Part shown: positions 5,973 to 14,250 of the stretch, piece after piece
How positions within the stretch are numbered: position 1 is the stretch's first letter
Layout of the letters: every line of letters starts with the position of its first letter
Origin: an uncultured Lachnospiraceae bacterium
Lineage (GTDB): Bacteria; Bacillota; Clostridia; Lachnospirales; Lachnospiraceae
Length of the DNA stretch: 43,501 nt
Assembly: GCA_900551895.1 (NCBI GenBank)
Contig: URXX01000012.1
Coordinates: 1 to 43,501, forward strand
Direction: 5' to 3'
Translations under genes and position numbers: made by a program
The notes under the pieces: model-generated
What the model was told of the DNA's origin: nothing
The model's database searches: none
Seen by the model: only the letters and a program-made list of their open reading frames with translations

Positions 5973-6860
5973 CTATTTTATCTTCTCTGAAAAATCTTCT
6001 AAAGATTTTGACTGAAATGCAAATTGTGTCCATTGCTTCAACACTTCCAAGTCCTGTTGATTTTGAATTTGGCTACAAAGTTCCTCCGGAACTGTTCCAA
6101 AATTCTGCAAAAATAAAAGTAATGTTTCTTTACATACTTCTATTCTGCCCTGTGCAAGACCTTTTTCACGTCCTTCCTCAAGACCTGATACATATTCCTC
6201 CTTCAACATTTCCTCAAAAATCATAAGGCGTTCCTCCATCTCTCTGTTTCCCTTGATTTCACAAATAGATTTTTGTATTTGTTCTACATATGAATCATGA
6301 AATTCTTTTTCACTTCCCTCAAGGTCTTCTTTCACATACTTCAGGAATGTTACCAATTCCTTCGGAACCTCACTTTCATTTTTACCATGAGTACTTAAAA
6401 ATATGATTTTACGTCCATCTTCCAAATCTACTTTTGAGGATTCGGCACACATAGTTTGAAATGTATAGCGATATTTTTCTTCTCCAAATGGATCAAAGTC
6501 ACATATAAAAATGACATATGTATTCGGTAGTTCTTCATACTCTGAGCCGGACAATAGCATTTCCATATCCATCTGACTTTGATAATAACGGCTTCGTTTC
6601 CCAAGTGCTAATTTTTTCTTCACTTGCATTTCAACATTGTAGCGAGTTTTCTTATCGTCTTTCGCATATACATCCAAACGAACACCTTTGTACTCAGGAT
6701 GATAAACGATACTTTTTTCTTTGCTCACTTCTACTCGTTCAATCGGTATTTCCAGCACTCTTTCCAATAAACCTTTACAGTTATCTTCATTCATCATCAC
6801 TGCGCCGAACATAAAATTATCTTTGATTGTGAGTTCCTTTAATCGTTTTATTCTTCCCAT
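5973..6860 (-). CDS. Rpn family recombination-promoting nuclease / putative transposase (PD-(D/E)XK)
   Basis: A protein of 295 aa, full length for this family. It opens with the family motif LTIKDNFMFGAVM (10-22). The PD-(D/E)XK core is visible as RLDVYAKD with Asp 63 and YNVEMQ with Glu 77 and Gln 79, then RYYQSQMD (91-98), and PNTYVIFICDFDPFG (112-126) as the following strand. Family members nick or cut DNA and promote recA-independent recombination. The tail from about 225 is charged and then Gln-rich, differing from the remnant at 4977-5235. GGAGG is 7 bases before the ATG but can be masked by a hairpin. The catalytic residues look intact, so it is probably functional. Confidence 0.88.
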   Translation of the reverse strand: MGRIKRLKELTIKDNFMFGAVMMNEDNCKGLLERVLEIPIERVEVSKEKSIVYHPEYKGVRLDVYAKDDKKTRYNVEMQVKKKLALGKRSRYYQSQMDMEMLLSGSEYEELPNTYVIFICDFDPFGEEKYRYTFQTMCAESSKVDLEDGRKIIFLSTHGKNESEVPKELVTFLKYVKEDLEGSEKEFHDSYVEQIQKSICEIKGNREMEERLMIFEEMLKEEYVSGLEEGREKGLAQGRIEVCKETLLLFLQNFGTVPEELCSQIQNQQDLEVLKQWTQFAFQSKSLEDFSEKIK

Positions 6861-6867
6861 TTTTCTT

Positions 6868-6882
6868 CCTCCGTTGCAGAGG
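6868..6882 (-). promoter_or_regulatory. RBS-masking hairpin of the intact Rpn gene
   Basis: On the minus strand CCTCTG pairs with CGGAGG around the loop CAA, 6 bp with one T-G pair. The GGAGG ribosome binding site is in the right arm and the left arm is the inner part of the terminal repeat. This would limit translation. Confidence 0.5.
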
Positions 6883-6892
6883 AATTCTATGA
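6876..6892. repeat. Right inverted repeat of the intact Rpn unit
   Basis: GCAGAGGAATTCTATGA is a perfect inverted copy of 5861-5877. It lies in the leader of the Rpn gene, between its promoter and its ribosome binding site. Confidence 0.75.
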
Positions 6893-7218
6893 GTTAATTG
6901 TAGCAGGGTTGACGGGAATATTCTACTTGGAAAATGTTACAAAATTTAAGATATCTTTTCTTATCCCCATACTCTCATTCAATATAGAAAAATCTAGACT
7001 TTCTATAATAATTGATTTGATATTTCAGTTCCTAGCTGCTATCAGACAATTTCTGAGTAACATAACAATAGTTTACGTTTACCTTAATTCAGAGTATAAC
7101 CTATTTCATTTCCAAATCAATCCTTTATAAATATTTTTACGATTTTCAAACGCACAAAAGTGTATCTCAAATTGCTTTAACAATACTCATAATTCTTGCC
7201 TTACCTTGCTATTATATT
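6893..7218. other. Gene-free AT-rich stretch with the Rpn promoter
   Basis: There are 326 bases between the Rpn unit and the last gene of the polysaccharide locus. At the left edge is the Rpn promoter: TGCTACAAT (6897-6905 complement) with weak TAGAAT at 6920-6925, 17 bases apart. I see no convincing gene on either strand and no strong terminator for the polysaccharide operon. Only weak stems such as CAC/GTG around a T loop near 7150 are present. This may be a decayed spacer or an old recombination junction. Confidence 0.5.
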
Positions 7219-8409
7219 CTAGAAATTTTCATTTGCCTTTTTTCTACAACTATACCTATATTTGAAATAATTCACCTTATTTTTTAATCTAATTATAAGA
7301 GGTTCTTTGGGGGCAAAAAGCATTCTTGAAATTTCTCCTATTTTTCCACTCTTTATCATCATCAAAACTTCCTCCCTCTTCTTGTCTGAAGGAGATGAAA
7401 CTAAGATGGATGGGTTCTCTTTGCTTGCTTCTTCAGGAGACACTTTTTTCGTCACCATTTTCTCTTTTATCTCGCTCCAAATATACTTTCCCCTATCAGA
7501 TTGTACCAAAACCAAAGAGGTCCCTTTATCATCATCCATCTCAGGTGCAATATCCCATATCCCCCAAAAATCACCTAACGTAATATCACTCATACGTCCA
7601 TAGCCTTTAAATAAACAACTGGAACAGCATTTCCGGTTAATATAATCCCCTACAAATAATTTCATAAAAAGACTATCACTACTTTTTATACTATTCTCTC
7701 TTCCCTCATCATATTCAAATACATTTGAATACCCATATTTGCTCCATCCTGTTTTTTTATTACGCAAATTTATGGAAAGCGGAATCTTACTTTCACCATC
7801 TTCTCTCATCCGATATTTTATATATTCCTTCCACACCATTGGCGATGGCACTCCATGACAAACAAAATCCACGCAAAACAAATTATCGTAATCTTTTTTC
7901 AGAAACCTCTTTAATCCCGCTACTTGACATGGCGTACCCGAAAACAAAACGAACCGCCCTGAATTTAACTCCTCTAATATATCTATATATATCGTACCTA
8001 ATCTACTTTGGGCATATTTTGCACCTCGCAATTTAAATAAATCATGTGTGTTTTTAATGGCTATATGTTCAATTTCAAAATTCTCATTGTAAACAGCTCC
8101 ATAGACAATACCCTTTCTCCCTAAAATATTTTTTGCAATTTCAGAAAAAACTCCACCGGATGAACTTTCCATACGTATAGATTCATTGTGGGAATAAGCT
8201 GCAAACACTAATGGTAACTCGTATCTTCCCTTTTCATTGAGTACTGGACAATAGTTTTCACATTTTCCACAATCAATACATTGGGACGTGTTAATTTCCG
8301 GGTATTCAAAACCACTATTGTCTTGTTTCATTGAAATGCATTGTTTTGGACATATATTCATGCAAGCAGTACAACCTGTACAAATGTCCTTACTCGCTAA
8401 ATTTGGCAT
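7219..8409 (-). CDS. Fe-S protein, F420 hydrogenase/dehydrogenase beta-subunit family
   Basis: A protein of 396 aa. The N terminus carries two 4Fe-4S ferredoxin motifs with Cys 10, 13, 16, 20 and Cys 44, 47, 50, 54. The rest is the FrhB-type domain, with SSGGVFSEIA, GAKYAQSRLG, FSGTPCQVAGLKRFL and a late Cys cluster RKCCSSCLFKGYGRMSDITLGDFWG. Many Firmicutes carry this type of protein beside a polysaccharide pyruvyltransferase, as here (17 bases apart). A redox step linked to glycan modification is inferred, and coenzyme F420 itself need not be involved. It is the last gene of the polysaccharide operon. The substrate is unknown. Confidence 0.85.
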   Translation of the reverse strand: MPNLASKDICTGCTACMNICPKQCISMKQDNSGFEYPEINTSQCIDCGKCENYCPVLNEKGRYELPLVFAAYSHNESIRMESSSGGVFSEIAKNILGRKGIVYGAVYNENFEIEHIAIKNTHDLFKLRGAKYAQSRLGTIYIDILEELNSGRFVLFSGTPCQVAGLKRFLKKDYDNLFCVDFVCHGVPSPMVWKEYIKYRMREDGESKIPLSINLRNKKTGWSKYGYSNVFEYDEGRENSIKSSDSLFMKLFVGDYINRKCCSSCLFKGYGRMSDITLGDFWGIWDIAPEMDDDKGTSLVLVQSDRGKYIWSEIKEKMVTKKVSPEEASKENPSILVSSPSDKKREEVLMMIKSGKIGEISRMLFAPKEPLIIRLKNKVNYFKYRYSCRKKANENF

Positions 8410-8425
8410 AACTTAAACCTCTCAA

Positions 8426-9517
8426 TTAATCATTTAACACATTTAAAATAAAATCCAAAAATTTTTCTTGTTCCCTTTTCATTTTATCTTTTGCAAAAGA
8501 AAAATCACAATCCAAATATTCATCTTCGTGTAATTTATGTATCCATCTATGTTGAAATTTGAATTTATTAAGAAGTGTATTCAATCTTGATGTCATATAA
8601 TTTTCACTTCCTTTTCTTTCATAAACTATGAATGGTTTGGAGAAAATTATAGAAAAAACAATACAATGAAAAGAATCCGAACATATTAAGGATGCATTAT
8701 TTATCAAAGAAATAAACTCTCCTGGTCCAGCAGAATATAAATCGGGAATCTCTCTATTTAAGAGTTCATACACTTGGAACCCATTCTCCTTTGCCCAAGT
8801 ATCAATCTTATCTTCACTTGCTTTATCCCCCAAATAATATTTTAATATATAGGGTTTTGAACAATCTATTCTCGGCTTTCTTGCTACTTTTAACCACTCC
8901 TCTTTACTCAACATCATAGTAGGATCAATCAAAACTGGAACGCTTCTCTCTAATAAATTTTTTATAATAGTTTGTCCCACATCCTCCCGCACTGAAATAT
9001 ATCGAAACCCTCTCAAACCATTTCTATACTCTTTTATCCAACTCTGTGGTATCTCATCCACTCCAAAACTTGCGGAAATTGCAACCTTTTGAGAGTCTTT
9101 CGCAAACTTCAAAAAGAAATTGTAAAATTTTCCAAAAGAAAAATGATAATTCCAAATCTGATCGCTACCGGCAAAAAAATAATCATATTTCTTACTCAGC
9201 CTCTTAGGAAGATTTTCATTCCCATAGTAATGCTTAGTTGGTATATTTTTATTCCACTGGCTAAAATTTATCCACCGAAAATTGGTACCTCCAAAAAATT
9301 TATCAGAAATCTGCGGCAAATATATTCCTATATATTTTGCAATAGTTTCTTTAGACCATGCAATAATATTCCCATCACAAAACGCTTTTTCTTTATGTGA
9401 TGCAAGTGTTACAACTTTACATCCAAATCTTCTATGTAATACATAATAAAGCGCATAGTTTTGTAATCGATTTCCAAAATTTGTGTCATCTATAATTGTA
9501 ACAATGCCTATTTTCAT
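8426..9517 (-). CDS. Polysaccharide pyruvyltransferase family protein
   Basis: A cytoplasmic protein of 363 aa of the CsaB/WcaK type, which transfers a pyruvyl ketal from phosphoenolpyruvate to a sugar. The N terminus, IGIVTIIDDTNFGNRLQNYA, is typical of the gut-Firmicute subfamily. AGSDQIWN at 116-123 and CSDSFHCIVFSIIF at about 277-290, followed by KPFIVYERKGSENYMTSR, are the family signatures. It precedes the Fe-S protein, and the pair is a recurrent module in capsule loci. It probably modifies a residue of the polymer built here. The acceptor cannot be named. Confidence 0.88.
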   Translation of the reverse strand: MKIGIVTIIDDTNFGNRLQNYALYYVLHRRFGCKVVTLASHKEKAFCDGNIIAWSKETIAKYIGIYLPQISDKFFGGTNFRWINFSQWNKNIPTKHYYGNENLPKRLSKKYDYFFAGSDQIWNYHFSFGKFYNFFLKFAKDSQKVAISASFGVDEIPQSWIKEYRNGLRGFRYISVREDVGQTIIKNLLERSVPVLIDPTMMLSKEEWLKVARKPRIDCSKPYILKYYLGDKASEDKIDTWAKENGFQVYELLNREIPDLYSAGPGEFISLINNASLICSDSFHCIVFSIIFSKPFIVYERKGSENYMTSRLNTLLNKFKFQHRWIHKLHEDEYLDCDFSFAKDKMKREQEKFLDFILNVLND

Positions 9518-9569
9518 ACTATTCCTTTCTTGTATAACTAAGTATTAGTTTTACATGGTTTACTATTCT

Positions 9570-11102
9570 CTAATAACCCCCCCGAAAAATACTTTTTACT
9601 TTTTGATACAAATATTTAAATTCTGGTGTCCCTCTGAAACAAACAATAAAAATGACATTAGGAACAAAAGAACATATTATTATTTTTAACAGTACATTAC
9701 CAATATTAGAAAAATCAAACAAACTACATATGAAATAACTAATACTTCCGGCTCCAATTAATACCCCTACAAATATTAAATTCTGCCTTATATATAGCAT
9801 AGGACTTCTTTTTAAGCCATATCGATATACCGCATATGGTTCATACCATAAATTCGTTGTTAATCTGGCAATAAATGTAGCACAATAAATTCCAAATGTT
9901 CCCCACATCTTTCCTAATATCACATCAAGAATCAAATTTATGATTCCTGTAAAAAATAGTAAATATTGTCCATATCTAAATAATCCCAAAGTACTCTTAT
10001 AAGTATAACTCGCATGGAGCATTCCTATAGAATAAAAATTTATTGCTAATATCAACGGAATTTTCATCTCCATTACATATTCGTTACCATATAGTAACCT
10101 AACCAAGTCTCCCGAAACTACCGCTATACCGATTGTTCCCCAACCATATAGCCAAAAATTTGCTAGATTAAGAACTTTAAAAAAATGATAACGCGTTTCT
10201 TTATCTGTAGATGCATTTAAATTTCCAACACTTCCAGTCATACCATTAAATAATTGTGTGATTAATTGATTTAGTGTACCAGAAAGCAATGTGTAATTTG
10301 ATGCAAATCCAACAGAACTTAAGCCTTGAAAATATGTAATTGCTATATTGTCTGTACTATTAACAAGTACTCCTGATATTCTACTAATAGCTAACGCTTT
10401 AATATTCTTCAACAATTCTCTCTTTTCTTCAGGAATTAACTTCTTTTCTGTTTTTCCTTTAATATATGGATAATCCTTGGCTGCCTTAGTGGAAACCCAT
10501 ATATTATACATAACCGATCCGACTATCTGAAGCAATAAATAAATCAAGTATTCCCTTGTAAGAATTAAAAAAACAATCTGAGCAACACTTTGAACAATCG
10601 TAACTACATAACTATAGCCAACAACAATATACTGTCTTTGCATTGCTACTAATAAGGCTTGCCTGTAACTGAAAAAATAACTGACTACAGTATTAAATAA
10701 ATATAACAAATACAATCCATAAATATTTTCTTTTATATCAGGAACCTCTGTAATGATACTATTAAGGAAAGGTAATAGCATCACTCCCAAAATAGCCACT
10801 ATACTTCCAATTGTACAATAAGCTTTTCGATAAAAATGCATTATAGTAATTATCTTTTCTTCATTATGTTCAGCTATTGGCTTATATAAAGCAAATGTTA
10901 TCGCACTACTAATCCCTAATTCCGCTAATGATAATATTGAAAGGACATTGGTAAATAGGCCACTTATACCTAAATACTCTGCTGACAACATACGAACAAA
11001 CACGATCCGACAAACAAAACCTGCCACCGTGTTAATAGCATATCCCATTATTCCTGTAATCATATTAATTAGTGAGTATTCTGTTCTAGATAATTTCTTC
11101 AT
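9570..11102 (-). CDS. Polysaccharide flippase (Wzx-like, MOP superfamily)
   Basis: A polytopic protein of 510 aa with about 14 hydrophobic segments. It begins LSRTEYSLINMITGIMGYAI and contains AEYLGISGLFTNVLSILSLAELGI, a form typical of Firmicute Wzx-like proteins. It should flip the undecaprenyl-linked repeat unit across the membrane for polymerisation by the EpsG-like protein. Its start overlaps the stop of the upstream glycosyltransferase by one base. It is the only flippase in the locus. Confidence 0.9.
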   Translation of the reverse strand: MKKLSRTEYSLINMITGIMGYAINTVAGFVCRIVFVRMLSAEYLGISGLFTNVLSILSLAELGISSAITFALYKPIAEHNEEKIITIMHFYRKAYCTIGSIVAILGVMLLPFLNSIITEVPDIKENIYGLYLLYLFNTVVSYFFSYRQALLVAMQRQYIVVGYSYVVTIVQSVAQIVFLILTREYLIYLLLQIVGSVMYNIWVSTKAAKDYPYIKGKTEKKLIPEEKRELLKNIKALAISRISGVLVNSTDNIAITYFQGLSSVGFASNYTLLSGTLNQLITQLFNGMTGSVGNLNASTDKETRYHFFKVLNLANFWLYGWGTIGIAVVSGDLVRLLYGNEYVMEMKIPLILAINFYSIGMLHASYTYKSTLGLFRYGQYLLFFTGIINLILDVILGKMWGTFGIYCATFIARLTTNLWYEPYAVYRYGLKRSPMLYIRQNLIFVGVLIGAGSISYFICSLFDFSNIGNVLLKIIICSFVPNVIFIVCFRGTPEFKYLYQKVKSIFRGGY

Positions 11103-12067
11103 TATTTTTTCTTCCTCATATACTTAGCAATTCTTATCTTAATGTGGTATATTAAATACATACAACTTATCGTCCACCACTTTCTCTTTTTAATAGCAAT
11201 TATGAACGGATCACAATCTGAAGTAACTTTCATAAAATTACACTTCTCCATATCTCGGTAAAAATGAAAAGAATTTACATTTTTTTCTAGCCCATAGTAC
11301 TTACATACTTGAACTATATGATTTGCTTTTTCTTCTAAAAAAATTTTTTTATTTGGCATTTTATCCAATAATCGTTCCCATGCATAATAAACACTATCGC
11401 AAAGTTGGCAATAATCCTCATGTGTCCTCTGCATTAATGAATCCTCGGACATAACATAAAAATATATTGCTTCTCTTAAATAGTATATTCTCACCGGATT
11501 TGCTAATAATTTACATGTAAATATTTCATCCTCATAAAGATTTTGGTTAACATTAAAATATATTCCAAATGCTATTTCTTTACGAAAAGCTTTAATCCAT
11601 GTGTATCCAAATGTATCATTTTTACTTAATGCAATAAGATTCTCATAATATTCTGGTTTTATCTTTGGAAGACTATTTCTTGATAATTTATTTTCTTTAA
11701 AATTCACACAATAAAATTCAAAAAAAACAACATCTGCATTCTGCTCATCAAATGCCTTTACCAATTGTTCCAAATAGTCATCACGCACATAATCATCACT
11801 GTCCACAAATGAAATTATATCTCCCTCTGCTAACCTCAGCCCTCTATTTCTCGCCTCAGATGGTCCACAATTTGACTGTGATACTACTTTAATACGATTA
11901 TTTTCATTTGCATAGTCGGTAATAATTGATACACTATTATCAGTAGAACCATCATCAATTAATATAATTTCATAATTTTCATATTTAGAATTCATAATAG
12001 AACTTAAGCATCTATCTAGTGTTTTTTCCGCATTATATACCGGAATTATTATCGAAATTTTTTTCAT
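11102..12067 (-). CDS. Family 2 glycosyltransferase
   Basis: An inverting GT-A glycosyltransferase of 322 aa. The nucleotide-binding region is ISIIIPVYNAEKTLDRC with IDDGSTD at about 37-43, and the metal-binding FVDSDDYV lies at about 87-94. The frame is open back to 12085, but AGAGG lies 6 bases before the ATG at 12067, which overlaps the TGA of the upstream acyltransferase in an ATGA arrangement, so I choose 12067. Donor and acceptor sugars cannot be told from sequence. Confidence 0.88.
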   Translation of the reverse strand: MKKISIIIPVYNAEKTLDRCLSSIMNSKYENYEIILIDDGSTDNSVSIITDYANENNRIKVVSQSNCGPSEARNRGLRLAEGDIISFVDSDDYVRDDYLEQLVKAFDEQNADVVFFEFYCVNFKENKLSRNSLPKIKPEYYENLIALSKNDTFGYTWIKAFRKEIAFGIYFNVNQNLYEDEIFTCKLLANPVRIYYLREAIYFYVMSEDSLMQRTHEDYCQLCDSVYYAWERLLDKMPNKKIFLEEKANHIVQVCKYYGLEKNVNSFHFYRDMEKCNFMKVTSDCDPFIIAIKKRKWWTISCMYLIYHIKIRIAKYMRKKK

Positions 12068-13044
12068 ATGTAACCTCTCCCCCATATACTAATTTTTCCA
12101 AAAACAAAATGAACTATCCGAATCACACAATATTCATATATTATTATAAGCGATATAAGAGTAACTTGTAATGCTATAGAATATGTCATCCTAAAAATCC
12201 AATTAGCAATTACTATAATATGCTGGTGTGTTCCCATAATTATTAATGAATTTCTGCCAATCTTGGCAATAATATCACCCAAAAAGCCGTATAAACATTG
12301 CGAAAAATTTAACACACAATATGTACCAACAATTCCACCCACTATATAGAGTATAGGATTACCGAAAACTCTCATTGATAAATCAACACACCCATTACTA
12401 TATGCAATTAAAAGAAGTAGTATAATAGCTACTCCAAATTCAATTTTACTTTTCCCCAATAGCATTTTTTTGAAATAATGACCAATTATAATAAATCCCA
12501 CTGCTATTAGAATTCTTCTTCCTATAGCAACTGTATAATTATACTCAGGTATAATAAAAGCCAAAATAAAAGTAATAATGGAAATAAAAACTAATACTTT
12601 TTCATTTAAAATTTTTAGTAAAATAAAAAACAGTACTTCAGCCATTAATAAGGTCGGTAAAAACCAATCCGCACCAGTATTGCAACGAATCGTAACCATC
12701 CCATACAATATTCCCCAAATAGAAACTTTATTATTTCCATATAGAACCATTTGCAATATTCCTCCCATCATTTCAAATATCACATATGGTACAATGAGTC
12801 TCCTGACTTTTCTTACGATAAAAGCCCCCAATGATTCCATTCTCAGTTTCTCTGGCTTTATCAGAATACCCGAAATAATAAAAAATGCTGGCATATGAAA
12901 TGTATATATGATTGTCTTAACACTTTTAGTTAAAAAATAATCGAAATTGATGATGTGCCCGATTACTACGAGAATAATCAATATTCCTTTTGAAATATCA
13001 ATATATAGCATTCTATCATAAGTGTTTTCTCCAAAATTCCCCAT
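12064..13044 (-). CDS. Acyltransferase 3 family membrane protein
   Basis: A membrane protein of 326 aa with about ten hydrophobic segments. YIDISKGILIILVVIGHIIN at about 14-33 includes the likely catalytic His 30, and FHMPAFFIISG follows. These are landmarks of the acyltransferase 3 (OatA/WecH-like) family, which moves acetyl or other acyl groups to sugars. Late in the protein, IIMGTHQHIIVIANW is also family-like. An O-acetyl or similar decoration of the polymer is inferred. It overlaps the next glycosyltransferase by 4 bases. The ribosome binding site for the ATG at 13044 is only AGAAAG-like; a later start at residue 12 is possible. Confidence 0.85.
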   Translation of the reverse strand: MGNFGENTYDRMLYIDISKGILIILVVIGHIINFDYFLTKSVKTIIYTFHMPAFFIISGILIKPEKLRMESLGAFIVRKVRRLIVPYVIFEMMGGILQMVLYGNNKVSIWGILYGMVTIRCNTGADWFLPTLLMAEVLFFILLKILNEKVLVFISIITFILAFIIPEYNYTVAIGRRILIAVGFIIIGHYFKKMLLGKSKIEFGVAIILLLLIAYSNGCVDLSMRVFGNPILYIVGGIVGTYCVLNFSQCLYGFLGDIIAKIGRNSLIIMGTHQHIIVIANWIFRMTYSIALQVTLISLIIIYEYCVIRIVHFVFGKISIWGRGYI

Positions 13045-13062
13045 ATCTTCTATTCTTTCTAA

Positions 13063-14241
13063 TTAATCGCTGTAATTAATATAGGCAAGAAATTTTTGTA
13101 TTTCTCCCTTCCCTTCAAAATTTTTCTTTTGAATTAATATCTCGAACTGATGTCTTAATTCTTCATTTTCTATGAGTTGTATAATCCCATTTGTCATACC
13201 ACAAACAGTTGCATCCACGATCAGTCCGTCTACACCGTCTGTAATCTGATCATAAATTCCACCTGATGGTTTTGTTCCTATAATTGCCTTGCCAAGAATA
13301 CCTGCTTCGCAAATGGTTGTAGAATATCCTTCTGTATAAGATGGCTGCACATAAATATCGCAAGTTTTCATATAACCATAAGGATTTGTTTTTGTTCCTA
13401 GTAAAAATACATTATTTTCTAAATTCTTTTCTGTAATTTTGGAAAAAAGTTCCTGTTTCATATCTCCATCACCTATAATATACCAACATACTTTATATCC
13501 CAATTCAAGCAAATTACAAGTAATATCAGGTATCATATCCTGTCCCTTTTCCGCTGAAAGCCGCCCCACAGTCAAAAGATTCACATACCCTTCTACAAAT
13601 TCTGGTTTAAACCTACATTTAGATTTGCTCAAAATATCGTTCTTATCTATTGGATTATAATATACTGTTGCCTTGCTTTCTTCAAAAGGAATCACTTTTG
13701 CAAAAGACTCCTGAGTAGGCTTAGAAACAAAGAAAAAATGGTCTATCTTTTGATAATATTTTTGTAATCTATGACACTTATCCTCCGAAAACGACATTTC
13801 TCCATGTATAAATACCACTCTTCTTTTACTTTTTATTCTATATAATAAATTCAATAGGCGCTCCGGTGATTGACCATGATAAGAAATTGCACAATCAAAT
13901 TCAATATCAGAAATCACTTTATTGTGCTTAACTATGTGCAGATAATTATCTATGCTATCCCTTCCCATTTTAATCTTCATATAATAAATGATATCCCTTA
14001 TCACTGAAACCATTCGTACATGTTTTATGTCATCAAATAGTATTTCTTTAAGATTCGCCATTTTATCTATCAACAACTCAACATTTCGCGGAACTTCTTC
14101 CAATAGTTCACCCGTTTTTTCACTTAAAATCAGTGTAACATCACAATAAACTGATAATTCTTTAATAAAATTCAGTGCAATTTTATTAGTTCCGCCCATT
14201 TTGAGCCAAGGTAATAAAACTGCGATTTTCTTCTTTTCCAT
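13063..14241 (-). CDS. Family 4 (GT-B) glycosyltransferase
   Basis: A protein of 392 aa with two Rossmann-like halves. The N-terminal half has IAVLLPWLKMGGTNKIALNF. The C-terminal half has LLTVGRLSAEKGQDM, KTNPYGYMKTCDIYVQPSYT and the EX7E-type segment EGYSTTICEAGILGKAIIGT, which mark retaining GT4 enzymes. It uses a nucleotide sugar, but the sugar is not predictable. Spacing to its neighbours is 9 and 18 bases. Confidence 0.88.
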   Translation of the reverse strand: MEKKKIAVLLPWLKMGGTNKIALNFIKELSVYCDVTLILSEKTGELLEEVPRNVELLIDKMANLKEILFDDIKHVRMVSVIRDIIYYMKIKMGRDSIDNYLHIVKHNKVISDIEFDCAISYHGQSPERLLNLLYRIKSKRRVVFIHGEMSFSEDKCHRLQKYYQKIDHFFFVSKPTQESFAKVIPFEESKATVYYNPIDKNDILSKSKCRFKPEFVEGYVNLLTVGRLSAEKGQDMIPDITCNLLELGYKVCWYIIGDGDMKQELFSKITEKNLENNVFLLGTKTNPYGYMKTCDIYVQPSYTEGYSTTICEAGILGKAIIGTKPSGGIYDQITDGVDGLIVDATVCGMTNGIIQLIENEELRHQFEILIQKKNFEGKGEIQKFLAYINYSD

Positions 14242-14250
14242 ATTCTCCCT

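Larger units (their letters stand above)
5861..6892 (-). mobile_element. Candidate Rpn mobile unit with perfect 17-bp inverted repeats (1032 bp)
   Basis: The segment is bounded by perfect 17-bp inverted repeats at 5861-5877 and 6876-6892. It holds one Rpn/PDDEXK gene, a hairpin after the gene and the 18-base sequence at 5886-5903 shared with the 413-bp unit. I see no clear target-site duplication next to the repeats. The promoter element ATTGTAGCAG lies just outside the right repeat and is conserved in both units, so the true boundary could be further out. Rpn proteins are known to stimulate recA-independent recombination in E. coli. A defined unit with inverted repeats is my inference. Confidence 0.5.

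Noticed and set aside
6909..7130. Plus-strand 73-codon frame in the 326-base gap
   Set aside because: There is no ribosome binding site, no promoter and no recognisable sequence. It is probably chance in AT-rich DNA.
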